This document shows positions 26,391 to 36,487 of a stretch of 64,000 nucleotides of DNA, in pieces; the first letter of the stretch is position 1; every line of letters begins with the position of its first letter. Where the stretch lies: positions 56,950-120,949 of the forward strand of contig CANMKX010000012.1 of the NCBI GenBank assembly GCA_947498595.1. The letters are read 5' to 3'. The notes beneath the pieces are model-generated. The model was not told the DNA's origin. It did not search any database and saw nothing but the letters and a program-made list of their open reading frames with translations. A program made the translations under genes and the position numbers. This DNA is from an uncultured Aquimarina sp. (GTDB lineage Bacteria; Bacteroidota; Bacteroidia; Flavobacteriales; Flavobacteriaceae).

Positions 26391-28628
26391 ATGGTAAAAT
26401 CAAAAAATAATATAACCGACTTTTTTAATAGCTTACCCAAGAATATTTTTTCTGGGTTTGTTGTTTCATTAATAGCTTTACCATTAGGTTTAGGTTTAGC
26501 CATTGCATCTGAAGCTCCTCCAATAGCTGGAATTATAGCTTCAGTAGCGGGTGGGATAGTAGTCTCCATTTTTGGGGGATCTAACGTTACTATTACTGGA
26601 CCCGGTAATGGTTTAGTTATTGTGCTTTTAGGAGCTATAACGACATTAGCGAGTGGCGATTTATATCAAGGATATTTATTTACATTGGCTGCAATTATAT
26701 GTTCTGGAGTGCTTTTAATCCTTATAGGTATATTACGTTTAGGAATTCTTAGTGATTTTTTCCCTTCTTCGGCTATTCAAGGTATGTTAGCTGCAATAGG
26801 TTTAGGGATTTTGGCTAAACAATTTCATGTAATGTTAGCTAATACGAGCATAAAAGGAGGAACTATTTCTCTTTTATCTAACATTCCTAAAAGTATCATT
26901 GATTTATTTAATACGGATCAGCAAGGACTTGTTATAGCCGCTATAATAGGAGTTTTAAGTTTTTTGATAATGCTATTTTATGGTAAAATACGAAATAAGT
27001 ATTTTCAATTAGTTCCAGCTCCAATGTGGATTGTATTATTTACTGTAGGATTAAGCTATTATTATGAATTTTTTTCAGAAAAAGATTATCCTATTGATAA
27101 AAGTCTTTTAGTTAATATTCCTAAAGATCCTTTATCTAATTTTCCTTTTCCTGATTTTTCTATTATACTTGAACCTAAGTTTATAGGAGTAGTAATAGCT
27201 ATTACACTTATATCTAGTATTGAATCTCTATTAAGTATCAAAGCTGTTGATAAACTGGATGCTAAAAAAAGAAGATCAAACATTAATAAAGATTTGAATG
27301 CCTTAGGAATAGCTTCAATTGTAAGTGGTTTTTTAGGTGGTCTTAATGTGGTTACTGTAATTGCTAGAAGTTCTGTTAATGTCAATAATGGAGGTAGCAA
27401 TCGTTCTGCAAATTTCTTTCATGCAATATTTCTTGTTTTATTTATTTTATTATTCCAAGATCAACTTAGTCGAATTCCTCTAACTGCTTTAGCTGCGATT
27501 CTAGTATATACTGGTTATAAACTTGCAGCACCAGAAAATTTAAAAAGTATCGCAAAAATAGGAGCGGAGCAAGCTATTATTTTCTTTGCAACTATTATAG
27601 GTACAGTTACTACAAACCTGATTACTGGTATTATTACTGGTATTGTTACAACAATTATTATACATATAATACTTAATAAAAGTATTATGTTGTTTATCCG
27701 TAATTTCTTAAAAACTAACGTATTAATGTTTAAAGAAGATGGGGTAGATGGTACCTATTTTGTTAGTGTAAAAAATTTCTCTAGTTTTTTAAATTTCACA
27801 AAATTAAAGCAAAAATTAGATGCTATTCCAGAAGATAAAGATGCGATCATTGATTTTTCAATGTGTACATTTGTTGATCATACTGTCCAAGAAAATTTAT
27901 TAAATTATCAAGAAATCTTTACTAAAAGAGGTGGATCTTTTGAAATTACAGGCTTAGATGCTCATAGTACATCTTCGACTCATCCTTTAGCTATAAGAAG
28001 TGTCTTTTCTTTTAATAAATTAATTAAAATAGGAGCGAACCTGACTAAAAGACAAGAAGAATTAAAAAATATAGCAAAGCAATTTTCTTGGGATTATATT
28101 CCTAAAAGAAATGAAGATACATTATCTCTAAATGATTTTGTTTATTTTAATACCAAATCAATAGATTTTAAATACAATACAATTACTGATGCTGATAATA
28201 CTTTCGAAATTTCGGATATCCTTTTTTCTGAAGGGGAGTTTATAGCAAAAGAAGTTGTTAGAACTACTATAATGTCAATTAATCTAGAGCATCCAATTCC
28301 AAAATTTACGTTGGATAAAGAAGGTTTACTCGAGTTCATATATAAGTTTGCTGGATTCAAAGATATTGATATATATAATCATCCTGATTTTTCTAAAAGA
28401 TTTTTCCTTTTAGGAGAAGATGAAGAAGATATTCAGTGTTTTTTCTCAAAAGAATTAGTTCTTTTCTTTGAAAGTAATCCTTACTATCATATTGAATCTA
28501 ATGGTGCTACCTTATTATTAATGAAAAAAGAGCGTCAGGCTAGTGCCAAAGAAATAAAAGAAATGTTGGACTATGGTTTACGATTATATAAAATTATTGA
28601 TATGGTATTAAAGCCATCTATTTGTTAA
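26391..28628 (+). CDS. SulP-family anion transporter with STAS and extra C-terminal domain
   Basis: A 745-residue inner-membrane transporter. The SulP core (about 12-430) shows the signature SGFVVSLIALPLGLGLAIAS and the GPGNGL segment. A STAS domain follows (about 446-521, DAIIDFSMCTFVDHTVQENL). The last about 145 residues (600-745) form another soluble domain containing DIDIYNHPDFSKRFFLLGED, FFESNPYYHIESNG and a final amphipathic helix. This domain occurs in other uncharacterised membrane proteins but is not part of standard SulP proteins. Substrate may be sulfate or bicarbonate; no carbonic anhydrase gene is adjacent to support the latter. Confidence 0.9.
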   Translation: MVKSKNNITDFFNSLPKNIFSGFVVSLIALPLGLGLAIASEAPPIAGIIASVAGGIVVSIFGGSNVTITGPGNGLVIVLLGAITTLASGDLYQGYLFTLAAIICSGVLLILIGILRLGILSDFFPSSAIQGMLAAIGLGILAKQFHVMLANTSIKGGTISLLSNIPKSIIDLFNTDQQGLVIAAIIGVLSFLIMLFYGKIRNKYFQLVPAPMWIVLFTVGLSYYYEFFSEKDYPIDKSLLVNIPKDPLSNFPFPDFSIILEPKFIGVVIAITLISSIESLLSIKAVDKLDAKKRRSNINKDLNALGIASIVSGFLGGLNVVTVIARSSVNVNNGGSNRSANFFHAIFLVLFILLFQDQLSRIPLTALAAILVYTGYKLAAPENLKSIAKIGAEQAIIFFATIIGTVTTNLITGIITGIVTTIIIHIILNKSIMLFIRNFLKTNVLMFKEDGVDGTYFVSVKNFSSFLNFTKLKQKLDAIPEDKDAIIDFSMCTFVDHTVQENLLNYQEIFTKRGGSFEITGLDAHSTSSTHPLAIRSVFSFNKLIKIGANLTKRQEELKNIAKQFSWDYIPKRNEDTLSLNDFVYFNTKSIDFKYNTITDADNTFEISDILFSEGEFIAKEVVRTTIMSINLEHPIPKFTLDKEGLLEFIYKFAGFKDIDIYNHPDFSKRFFLLGEDEEDIQCFFSKELVLFFESNPYYHIESNGATLLLMKKERQASAKEIKEMLDYGLRLYKIIDMVLKPSIC

Positions 28629-28771
28629 AAAGTATCCAATTTCAATACATATACTTTAGTTTTTTTCTATTTTGCAAGGATTTAATGTACACTATGTAAG
28701 AAAATAAGCAATAAATTAGTGATTTCTATACAATCACATTATAAATAACATTGCTTAAAAAAATATAATAC

Positions 28772-29632
28772 ATGAAATTATATCCTATAAATGCAGGAAA
28801 TTTCAAACTAGATGGAGGCGCTATGTTTGGTGTAGTTCCTAAAGTTTTATGGAATAAAACAAACCCTGCAGATGCAAATAATTTAATAGATATTGCAGCT
28901 AGATGTTTATTAATAGAAGATGGTAAGAGGCTCATTTTAGTTGACACAGGAATGGGAGAGAAGCAATCTCAAAAATTTTTTAGTTATTATTCCTTATGGG
29001 GTGATGATTCTCTTGATAAATCGCTTGCTCAATATGGTTTCCATAAAGATGATATTACAGATGTCTTTGTAACGCATCTACATTTTGATCATTGTGGTGG
29101 GGTTGTAGCTTGGAACGATTCTCGTACTGGATATCAAATGGCATTTAAAAATGCTAAAATATGGAGTAATGATGCTCATTGGAAATGGGCTACAGAGCCG
29201 AATGCTAGAGAAAAAGCTTCTTTTTTAAAAGAAAACATTTTACCTATTCAAGAACAAGGTCATCTTAATTTTATAACTAGAGATCATACTAATTTCCAAT
29301 CCAGTTCAGAACTAGATTTTGGGATTCATTTTATGGATGGTCATACCGAAAAACAGATGTTACCTCATCTAAAATACCAAGGAAAAGATTTAATTTTCAT
29401 GGCTGATTTACTACCTACAGCAGGACATATCCCGCTTCCATATGTCATGGGATATGATACTAGACCACTATTAACACTAGACGAAAAAAAAATATTTTTA
29501 GATCAAGCTGCCACTCATAATTGGTATCTATTTTTAGAACACGATGCACATAACGAAATTATTACTGTGCAACATACCGAAAAAGGTGTCCGTCTTAAAG
29601 ACACATATACTTTAAACGAATTATTTAATTAA
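28772..29632 (+). CDS. Cytoplasmic MBL-fold metallohydrolase
   Basis: A 286-residue metallo-beta-lactamase-fold enzyme without signal peptide. The metal motif is THLHFDH (His102, His104, Asp106, His107), followed by DGHTEKQM and, near the end, FLEHDAHNEI. It belongs to the same lactonase-like branch as the lipoprotein at 3183 but is not closely similar. The following subtilase gene starts 19 bases downstream in the same direction. Substrate unknown. Confidence 0.87.
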   Translation: MKLYPINAGNFKLDGGAMFGVVPKVLWNKTNPADANNLIDIAARCLLIEDGKRLILVDTGMGEKQSQKFFSYYSLWGDDSLDKSLAQYGFHKDDITDVFVTHLHFDHCGGVVAWNDSRTGYQMAFKNAKIWSNDAHWKWATEPNAREKASFLKENILPIQEQGHLNFITRDHTNFQSSSELDFGIHFMDGHTEKQMLPHLKYQGKDLIFMADLLPTAGHIPLPYVMGYDTRPLLTLDEKKIFLDQAATHNWYLFLEHDAHNEIITVQHTEKGVRLKDTYTLNELFN

Positions 29633-29651
29633 CCCCCCTTCAATTTAACAA

Positions 29652-31328
29652 ATGAATACATCAAAAAAAGCATCTATTTTCACATTAGCATCTACTTTAA
29701 TGCTAGCTAGCTGTGGTGCTCCAAATATAATTTCTACACCTATAGCAAATATTGACGCTATTCCTTTAAAAACAAAAACATTAACTGATACTCAGTTAAA
29801 ACACTGGAATGCAGCTGACCTTACTAGTGATACTATACCTGGTATGAGTGTAGAAAAAGCCTATAACGAATTAATTAAAAATCGTAAAGGTAAATCCGTT
29901 ATTGTAGCAGTAATAGATAGTGGGGTTGATATAGAACATGAAGATTTAAAAGGTCTTATTTGGACTAATAAAAAGGAAATTAAAAATAATGGAAAGGATG
30001 ATGATGGTAATGGTTATATAGACGATATCCATGGTTGGAATTTTTTAGGAGATATTACAGATGAAAATCTAGAATATGTTAGGATTTTGAAACGATTAAA
30101 ACCTAAGTATGAAGGAAAATCAGAAGCTTCTATAGCTGCAGCTGACTTAGAAGAATACAAGCTATATAAGGAAGTTACTGCAGAATACGATAAAGAATAT
30201 AATGAGACTCTTCAAAATAAAAACAGGTATGAACTCTTATTTCAACAAATATCTGGTGCTCATAAAGAGGTTAGTCAAGCCATAGGAAAAGAAAATTATT
30301 CTAAAAAAGAATTACTCGCATTAAATCCTACTACTACGCAAATGCAACAAAACGTAGGTGGATTATCTCAAATGTTTGGATATCTTGAAGAAGGTGAAAC
30401 GATTCCTGATCTTATTAAAAATATCAAAGATGGTATTGACCACTTTACAAGTTCTCTTAATGCTAACCTTAATTTAGATTTAAATGTTAGATCAAAAGTA
30501 GGAGATAACCCTGATAATATTAATGATACTAAATATGGTAACAATAATGTTATGGGATCAGATCCTAAAAGAGATAATATAAAACATGGTACACATGTAG
30601 CTGGAATTATTGCGGCTAATAGAAAAAATAAAAAAGGAGGAAAAGGAATCGCTCAAAATGTAAAGATTATGGCTATAAGAGCTGTTCCTGATGGTGATGA
30701 ATATGATAAAGATATTGCTCTAGCAATTCGTTATGCAGTAGATAATGGTGCTAAAGTCATCAATACTAGCTTTGGTAAATATTATTCTGCTCATCCAGAA
30801 TGGGTTTATGATGCTATTAAATATGCAGCTGATAAAGATGTTTTAATAGTAAATGCTGCTGGAAACGAAGGTATAAACTTAGACGAAAAAGCTGTGTATC
30901 CTAATGATCAAAAAAATAATACTACAGAAATATCAGATACATTTTTAACAGTAGGAGCGTTAAATTATGAATACGGTTCAAATTTAGTAGCAGATTTTTC
31001 TAATTATGGAAAAGAAAATGTAGATGTATTTGCTCCAGGAGTTAAAATTTGGGCTACAACTCCATTAAATACTTACGAATATCTACAAGGGACATCAATG
31101 GCTGCTCCTGGTGTAGCTGGTGTGGCTGCCTTGATACGTTCTTATTATCCTAATTTAAAAGCTTCTCAAGTAAAACAAATAATCATGGATAGTGGTGTTA
31201 GTACATCTAATACTGTAGTAATAGGAGGAGAAGCAACGCATACAGGAAAATTTACCGATTTATCTAAGTCCGGTAAAATGGTAAATCTATATAATGCTAT
31301 GATTTTAGCTAAAAAACTCTCAAAATAA
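29652..31328 (+). CDS. S8 family serine peptidase lipoprotein
   Basis: A 558-residue subtilisin-like protease. Lipobox LASC gives Cys21. The catalytic triad is Asp89 (VIDSGVD), His312 (HGTHVAG) and Ser482 (GTSMAAPG). Between Asp and His there is an unusually long insert of about 180 residues, predicted mostly helical and charged, as in other Bacteroidetes lipoprotein subtilases. No T9SS sorting domain. It lies between the MBL hydrolase and an M1 peptidase (8 bases upstream of the latter), forming a proteolytic operon. Confidence 0.93.
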   Translation: MNTSKKASIFTLASTLMLASCGAPNIISTPIANIDAIPLKTKTLTDTQLKHWNAADLTSDTIPGMSVEKAYNELIKNRKGKSVIVAVIDSGVDIEHEDLKGLIWTNKKEIKNNGKDDDGNGYIDDIHGWNFLGDITDENLEYVRILKRLKPKYEGKSEASIAAADLEEYKLYKEVTAEYDKEYNETLQNKNRYELLFQQISGAHKEVSQAIGKENYSKKELLALNPTTTQMQQNVGGLSQMFGYLEEGETIPDLIKNIKDGIDHFTSSLNANLNLDLNVRSKVGDNPDNINDTKYGNNNVMGSDPKRDNIKHGTHVAGIIAANRKNKKGGKGIAQNVKIMAIRAVPDGDEYDKDIALAIRYAVDNGAKVINTSFGKYYSAHPEWVYDAIKYAADKDVLIVNAAGNEGINLDEKAVYPNDQKNNTTEISDTFLTVGALNYEYGSNLVADFSNYGKENVDVFAPGVKIWATTPLNTYEYLQGTSMAAPGVAGVAALIRSYYPNLKASQVKQIIMDSGVSTSNTVVIGGEATHTGKFTDLSKSGKMVNLYNAMILAKKLSK

Positions 31329-31336
31329 TATTTATT

Positions 31337-33166
31337 ATGAAAAAAATATTTTCATTAATATTTCTTTTTGGAATATTAAATATCACAGCTCAAAATAACA
31401 CTTCATATTGGCAACAACATGTTGATTATAAAATGACTGTAGATATGGATGTCAAAAAATATCAATATAAAGGTTCACAAGAGTTAGTATATACAAACAA
31501 TTCTCCTGATACATTACATCAAGTTTTTTATCATTTGTTTTTTAATGCTTTTCAACCTAATAGTGAAATGGATGTTAGATCTCGAACTATTGCTGATCCT
31601 GATGGACGTGTAAAAGATCGTATAAGTAAGCTTTCTCAAGAAGAAATAGGATATCTTAAAGTTACCTCACTAAAACAAAATGGAGCTCTATTAAAGCATC
31701 ATACAGAAGGTACCGTATTAGAAGTTTCTCTTGATAAACCTATCTTACCTGGTCAAAAAGTTACTTTTATGATGGAGTTTAACGGGCAAGTTCCACAGCA
31801 AATTAGACGTTCTGGTCGTAACAATAAAGAAGGGGTTGCTTTATCTATGACACAATGGTATCCAAAAATGGCTGAATATGATTTTGAAGGATGGCATGCA
31901 GATCCATATATAGCACGTGAATTTCACGGAGTATGGGGTAATTTTGATGTGACAATAAATATTGATAAAAAATATATTTTAGGAGGATCAGGATATATAC
32001 AAAACCCTAATGAGGTAGGCTATGGTTACGAAGCACCTGGAACAAAAATAAAACGTAAAGGAAAAAAGATTTCTTGGCATTTTATAGCTCCAAATGTACA
32101 TGATTTTACTTGGGCTGCTGATCCAGAATACATTCATGATTCTGTAAAAGTTCCTAATGGTCCTGTTTTACATTTCCTTTATAAAGATAATACTGATATC
32201 ATTGATAATTGGAAAAAACTACAACCAAAAACAGTTGAATTAACGCAATATTTTAGTGAACACATAGGTAAATATCCTTATGATCAGTACTCCGTAATTC
32301 AAGGAGGTGATGGAGGTATGGAATATGCAATGTGTACATTAATTACTGGACATCGTAAATTTGGTAGTTTAGTAGGCGTAACTGCTCATGAGATGGCGCA
32401 TGCATGGTTTCAACATATTTTGGCTACCAATGAATCAAAACATGAATGGATGGATGAAGGTTTTACTAGTTATATTTCTAATTTAGCTATGAATAAAGTC
32501 ATGAATCAGAATAGCTCTAATCCTAACCTTGGTGCTTATAAAAGTTATTATAGATTAGCTCAATCAGGTATTGAACAACCTCAAAGTACACATGCTGATA
32601 GATATAGTCATAACGCAGCATATGGTGCCGCAGCATATTCTAAAGGAGAAGTGTTTTTAGCACAATTAGGATACATTATAGGAAAGCAAAATTTAGCTAA
32701 AACGATTAAAGAATATTATAAAGAGTGGAAGTTTAAACATCCAACTCCTAATGACTTTAAAAGAATTGCTGAAAAAGTATCAGGAATGCAATTAGATTGG
32801 TATTTAACTGACTGGACACAAACTACAAACAAAATTGATTATAGTATACAGTCAGTAATTGAAAACGGAGATCAAACTACTATTACATTACAACGTAATG
32901 AAATGATGCCAATGCCTATTGATATTACTGTAAAATATATAGATGGTACACAAGAAGCGTATTACATACCATTACGTATGATGAGAGGAGAAAAAGAAAA
33001 TCAAAATCCTTCAATAAAAAGAAACATTCTTAAAGATTGGGCTTGGACTCATCCTACGTATTCTTTTAACATCAAAAAAAATAAAACTGCAATAAACCAA
33101 ATCATCATTGATGAAAAAGAAGGAATGGCTGATATTAATAAATCAAACAACTTGTATAAAAAATAA
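31337..33166 (+). CDS. M1 family zinc metallopeptidase
   Basis: A 609-residue gluzincin aminopeptidase with signal peptide MKKIFSLIFLFGILNITAQ. The zinc motif is HEMAHAW with ligands His351, His355 and Glu374 (HEWMDEGFTSY), and GGMEYAM upstream is the exopeptidase substrate-binding motif. It starts 8 bases after the S8 protease gene. The pair probably acts in succession on proteins in the periplasm or at the surface: an endopeptidase followed by an aminopeptidase. Confidence 0.93.
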   Translation: MKKIFSLIFLFGILNITAQNNTSYWQQHVDYKMTVDMDVKKYQYKGSQELVYTNNSPDTLHQVFYHLFFNAFQPNSEMDVRSRTIADPDGRVKDRISKLSQEEIGYLKVTSLKQNGALLKHHTEGTVLEVSLDKPILPGQKVTFMMEFNGQVPQQIRRSGRNNKEGVALSMTQWYPKMAEYDFEGWHADPYIAREFHGVWGNFDVTINIDKKYILGGSGYIQNPNEVGYGYEAPGTKIKRKGKKISWHFIAPNVHDFTWAADPEYIHDSVKVPNGPVLHFLYKDNTDIIDNWKKLQPKTVELTQYFSEHIGKYPYDQYSVIQGGDGGMEYAMCTLITGHRKFGSLVGVTAHEMAHAWFQHILATNESKHEWMDEGFTSYISNLAMNKVMNQNSSNPNLGAYKSYYRLAQSGIEQPQSTHADRYSHNAAYGAAAYSKGEVFLAQLGYIIGKQNLAKTIKEYYKEWKFKHPTPNDFKRIAEKVSGMQLDWYLTDWTQTTNKIDYSIQSVIENGDQTTITLQRNEMMPMPIDITVKYIDGTQEAYYIPLRMMRGEKENQNPSIKRNILKDWAWTHPTYSFNIKKNKTAINQIIIDEKEGMADINKSNNLYKK

Positions 33167-33214
33167 AAAGTATCACATTTTGTTAAATTCTTAGAATTAA
33201 GTGTAATCTTTTAA

Positions 33215-33222
33215 TATTTTTG
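33215..33222 (+). promoter_or_regulatory. -7 promoter element before the T9SS type A gene
   Basis: TATTTTTG matches TAnnTTTG, 40 bases before the start codon. No TTG at the correct -33 distance. Confidence 0.5.
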
Positions 33223-33261
33223 CAGACTTATTACTATTGATACTATATAATAATTCAAAAA

Positions 33262-35997
33262 ATGAAAAAAAGAAAACTACTACTACCATTTTCTTTTCTT
33301 TTATTAGCCGGAGTTGGATTTTATTATCTGAATTCAGATAACAATACAACAAGTAATATCTCAAATGATATAGCTAAGTCTTACAAAAAAGAAAAGAAAA
33401 CAAAAAAAACTACTGAAGAGAGGCGTTTATTTAGTGAAGAACGCGCTAAATACGAGCTTAACCTTCAAAAAAATCCCACTACAGGAGAAGTTCCCAGATT
33501 AGATAAAATTTTAGAACTTAATGAGGCTAAAACAATGATGGCTGTTAGTAAATCAGCTTCAAATGTTAATGCTAGTAATAATACATATATATCTAGAGGT
33601 CCTTCTAATTTGGGAGGAAGAACTAGAGCTATAGTTATTGATAAATCTGATCCAACTGGAAATACTATATTAGCAGGTGGTGTTAGTGGAGGTGTTTTTA
33701 GAACTACTAATGGTGGTGACGATTGGTCTAAAGTTTCACCTAATGATGAAGTTTTTAATGTTACTGCTATTGCTCAGGATCCTCGAGCTGGATCAGAGAA
33801 TATATGGTATTATGGAACAGGTGAACTTTCTGGAAATAGTACTAGTGGTGGTGGAGCTTTTTATCTTGGTCAAGGTATATGGAAATCCGAAGACAATGGT
33901 TTAACTTGGACAGTAGTACCTGGTACTACATCTACTTTAAACTCTTTTGATTCAGAATTTGATATTGTTCATCGTTTAGCTGTACATCCTGTAACTGGTG
34001 ATTTATACGCAGCTACTGTTAATGGAATTCGCAAATATGATGGAAATACATGGTCTGTTGAAATAGATACTAATGCTACATCTCATTCTGACATAGTTAT
34101 AACTAGTACAGGTATAGCATATGCTTCTTTAGCAAATAATACAGGACCAGCTGTAGATGGTGTATGGAAATTAGAAAATGGAGGTGCTGCTTGGTCTAGA
34201 ATAGGTTCTAATGCTACTACTGGTTTTGGTTCTATTGGACGAAATGTTATAGCAGTAGCCCCATCTAACGAGAATATTTTATATTCTTTTATACATACTG
34301 CTAACGATCCTAATAATAGTACTCAAGTTGTTCAAACTGGGTTATGGCAATGGAATGATGCAACTGATACTTGGGTTGATTATTCTTCAAAAATGCCAGA
34401 CGAACCAGGTGGTAATTTACGTGGTAATGATCCTATATCTATACAAGGAGGTTATGATATGGAAGTTTCTGTAAAACCTGATAATGAAAATTTTGTTGTT
34501 ATTGGTGGAACAAATGTTTACAGAATTGCAAACATTACAATAAATCCTTCTTTTACTAGAATTGGAGGATATATAAATAATCAAAGTTATGGTTTATATG
34601 ATTTAGGAGGAGGGGATACTCACCATTCTGATATTCATTCATTAGTATTTGATCCTAATAATCCTGATAGAATGTACAGTGGTACAGATGGAGGAGTACA
34701 TCGTACAAATGACATTAATGATATAACAATCTCTTGGACAAATTTAAACAACAATTACCAAACATATCAATTTTATCATGTAGACATCGATCCTCAAAAT
34801 GGTTCAGATATAATTTTAGGAGGAGCTCAAGATAATGGTACTGTAATTGGAGGTACTGATGCTGGTTTGGCCAATAATACCGAAATGAATGGTGTATTTG
34901 GTGGTGATGGAGTTGCTGTTGCTATTTCTAGAGATGTAACATCTGTTCCTAGATTTATGGGAGTTCAAAATGGTCCTATATTCAGAATAACAAATAATTT
35001 TGCTGAAATTACACCTACTGGATCTGCTAGTCAATTTGTTACTTATTTCTATTTAGATCCAGATAATAACAATGCTTTGTATTATGCAGGTCAATCTACT
35101 TTATTTAGTACAGATGATTCTTCTAACGTAACAGAAGGTTCATGGACAAATGCTGGAAACTTTAGTTCAAATTCTGGTATACCAAATCAAAATATTTCCC
35201 AAGTAACTACTTCTAGAGGTGCATACACTTCTTCTAGTTATTTATTAGTAGGTGGTAATCTTGGAAGTCTTTTACGTGTTAACGATCCTCAAAATTCAAC
35301 ATTAAACAGTGCTGTTAATATAACTCCTGCTGGGATTTCTCCTAACTCAAATGTTAGTGGAATTTCTGTACATCCAACAAATCCTGATATAGCTATGGTT
35401 ACTTATTCTAATTATGGAGTTCCTAGCATATTTATAACTAATAACGCTACAAATGCATCTCCTGTATGGACACAAGTAGAACGTAATCTTGAAACGTTTT
35501 CAATTCGTTCTGCTATGATTACAGAAGTTGACGGAGAAACTCGTTATTTTGTAGGTACTGCTAGAGGTTTATATAGTACAACTAGTCCTACAACTACAGA
35601 TTGGGCTATCGAAGCACCAGACCAAATAGGTTTTGCTGTAGTAAGTGCTTTAAGATATAGAACATCTGATGATAAGTTACTGGTAGGTACTCACGGTAAT
35701 GGTGTATTTGAAGGTACTATACAACGTTTATCAGTTGATGAATTCAATGCATCTTCGGATAATGCAATCGTAATGTATCCTAATCCAGCTTCATCAACTA
35801 TTAATGTTTCTTTAGAAGCATCTTTTGTTGAAGGAGACTTAAATTATGCTATAGTTGATATTACTGGAAAAATTGTAAAAAATGGACAGTTATCAAGTAA
35901 TAAGCAAATAGATATAAACTCATTAAATAATGGTGTATACTTCTTGCAATTAAGATCTAATGCAAAAACAAAAACATCTAAGTTTATAAAAATATAA
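33262..35997 (+). CDS. Secreted BNR/VPS10-like beta-propeller protein with T9SS type A sorting domain
   Basis: A 911-residue secreted protein. The N-terminal MKKRKLLLPFSFLLLAGVG is a signal or anchor segment. The body has repeated propeller-like motifs (GGVFRTTNGGDDWSKV, GIWKSEDNGLTWTVV, DGGVHRTNDINDITISW), the pattern of sialidase/VPS10-type BNR repeats. The last about 80 residues (MYPNPASSTINVSL ... GVYFLQLRSNAKTKTSKFIKI) are a type A T9SS sorting domain, cleaved or retained at the surface by PorU. It follows the M1 peptidase by 95 bases and has its own -7 element. The target is unknown; no sialidase catalytic residues can be assigned. Confidence 0.9.
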   Translation: MKKRKLLLPFSFLLLAGVGFYYLNSDNNTTSNISNDIAKSYKKEKKTKKTTEERRLFSEERAKYELNLQKNPTTGEVPRLDKILELNEAKTMMAVSKSASNVNASNNTYISRGPSNLGGRTRAIVIDKSDPTGNTILAGGVSGGVFRTTNGGDDWSKVSPNDEVFNVTAIAQDPRAGSENIWYYGTGELSGNSTSGGGAFYLGQGIWKSEDNGLTWTVVPGTTSTLNSFDSEFDIVHRLAVHPVTGDLYAATVNGIRKYDGNTWSVEIDTNATSHSDIVITSTGIAYASLANNTGPAVDGVWKLENGGAAWSRIGSNATTGFGSIGRNVIAVAPSNENILYSFIHTANDPNNSTQVVQTGLWQWNDATDTWVDYSSKMPDEPGGNLRGNDPISIQGGYDMEVSVKPDNENFVVIGGTNVYRIANITINPSFTRIGGYINNQSYGLYDLGGGDTHHSDIHSLVFDPNNPDRMYSGTDGGVHRTNDINDITISWTNLNNNYQTYQFYHVDIDPQNGSDIILGGAQDNGTVIGGTDAGLANNTEMNGVFGGDGVAVAISRDVTSVPRFMGVQNGPIFRITNNFAEITPTGSASQFVTYFYLDPDNNNALYYAGQSTLFSTDDSSNVTEGSWTNAGNFSSNSGIPNQNISQVTTSRGAYTSSSYLLVGGNLGSLLRVNDPQNSTLNSAVNITPAGISPNSNVSGISVHPTNPDIAMVTYSNYGVPSIFITNNATNASPVWTQVERNLETFSIRSAMITEVDGETRYFVGTARGLYSTTSPTTTDWAIEAPDQIGFAVVSALRYRTSDDKLLVGTHGNGVFEGTIQRLSVDEFNASSDNAIVMYPNPASSTINVSLEASFVEGDLNYAIVDITGKIVKNGQLSSNKQIDINSLNNGVYFLQLRSNAKTKTSKFIKI

Positions 35998-36019
35998 TTA
36001 TTAAATTATAGTAATTATT

Positions 36020-36053
36020 ATAGCCGCTTATTTAATATAAGCGGCTATTTCTT
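36020..36053 (+). terminator. Terminator after the T9SS type A gene
   Basis: Stem ATAGCCGCTTAT / ATAAGCGGCTAT with a five-base loop and a short T-rich tail. Confidence 0.8.
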
Positions 36054-36100
36054 TATAATAAAATAGAACTCTTTATATCTTATTAGTACTTTTATCCCTT

Positions 36101-36487
36101 ATGAGTGAAAGACTAGAGAAAATCGAAAAGCTAAAAAGTAAAAAATTAATTGATTCCTTATTTATAAGCGGGAAATCAGTATCTAAATATCCTATTAGGT
36201 TAATCTATAAAGAAATCACTAACAATGATTTAGAATCTCAATTACAAATAACAGTAAGCGTAAGTAAACGCAATTTTAAAAAAGCTGTAGATCGTAATTA
36301 TTTAAAGAGATTATTAAGAGAAGTTTATCGGAAAAATAAGTATCTTGTATCTGACCATACTAACCGACAATTTATTTTTATGTTCTTATATGTAGGTAAA
36401 GATATTTTTGAGTATTCCGAATTAGATGTAAAAATGAAAAAATTATTAAAAAAATTCATAGAACAAGAAATTGAAACTTTATTATGA
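36101..36487 (+). CDS. rnpA: Ribonuclease P protein component
   Basis: A 128-residue basic RNase P protein that binds the catalytic RNA to mature tRNA 5' ends. The RNR-type motif is KRNFKKAVDRNYLKRLLREVYR in the middle of the protein, here with the typical arginine/lysine spacing. N-terminal LKSKKLIDSLFISGK is also family-typical. rpmH and dnaA are not adjacent, in keeping with Bacteroidetes organisation. The stop overlaps the S41 peptidase start by four bases (ATGA), so the two are translationally coupled. Confidence 0.95.
   Translation: MSERLEKIEKLKSKKLIDSLFISGKSVSKYPIRLIYKEITNNDLESQLQITVSVSKRNFKKAVDRNYLKRLLREVYRKNKYLVSDHTNRQFIFMFLYVGKDIFEYSELDVKMKKLLKKFIEQEIETLL

Noticed and set aside
31914..31919. 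Another CACGTG core in the M1 peptidase gene
   Set aside because: Only the six-base core is symmetrical. The flanking bases do not fit the parS arms, so it is not counted as a sixth site.
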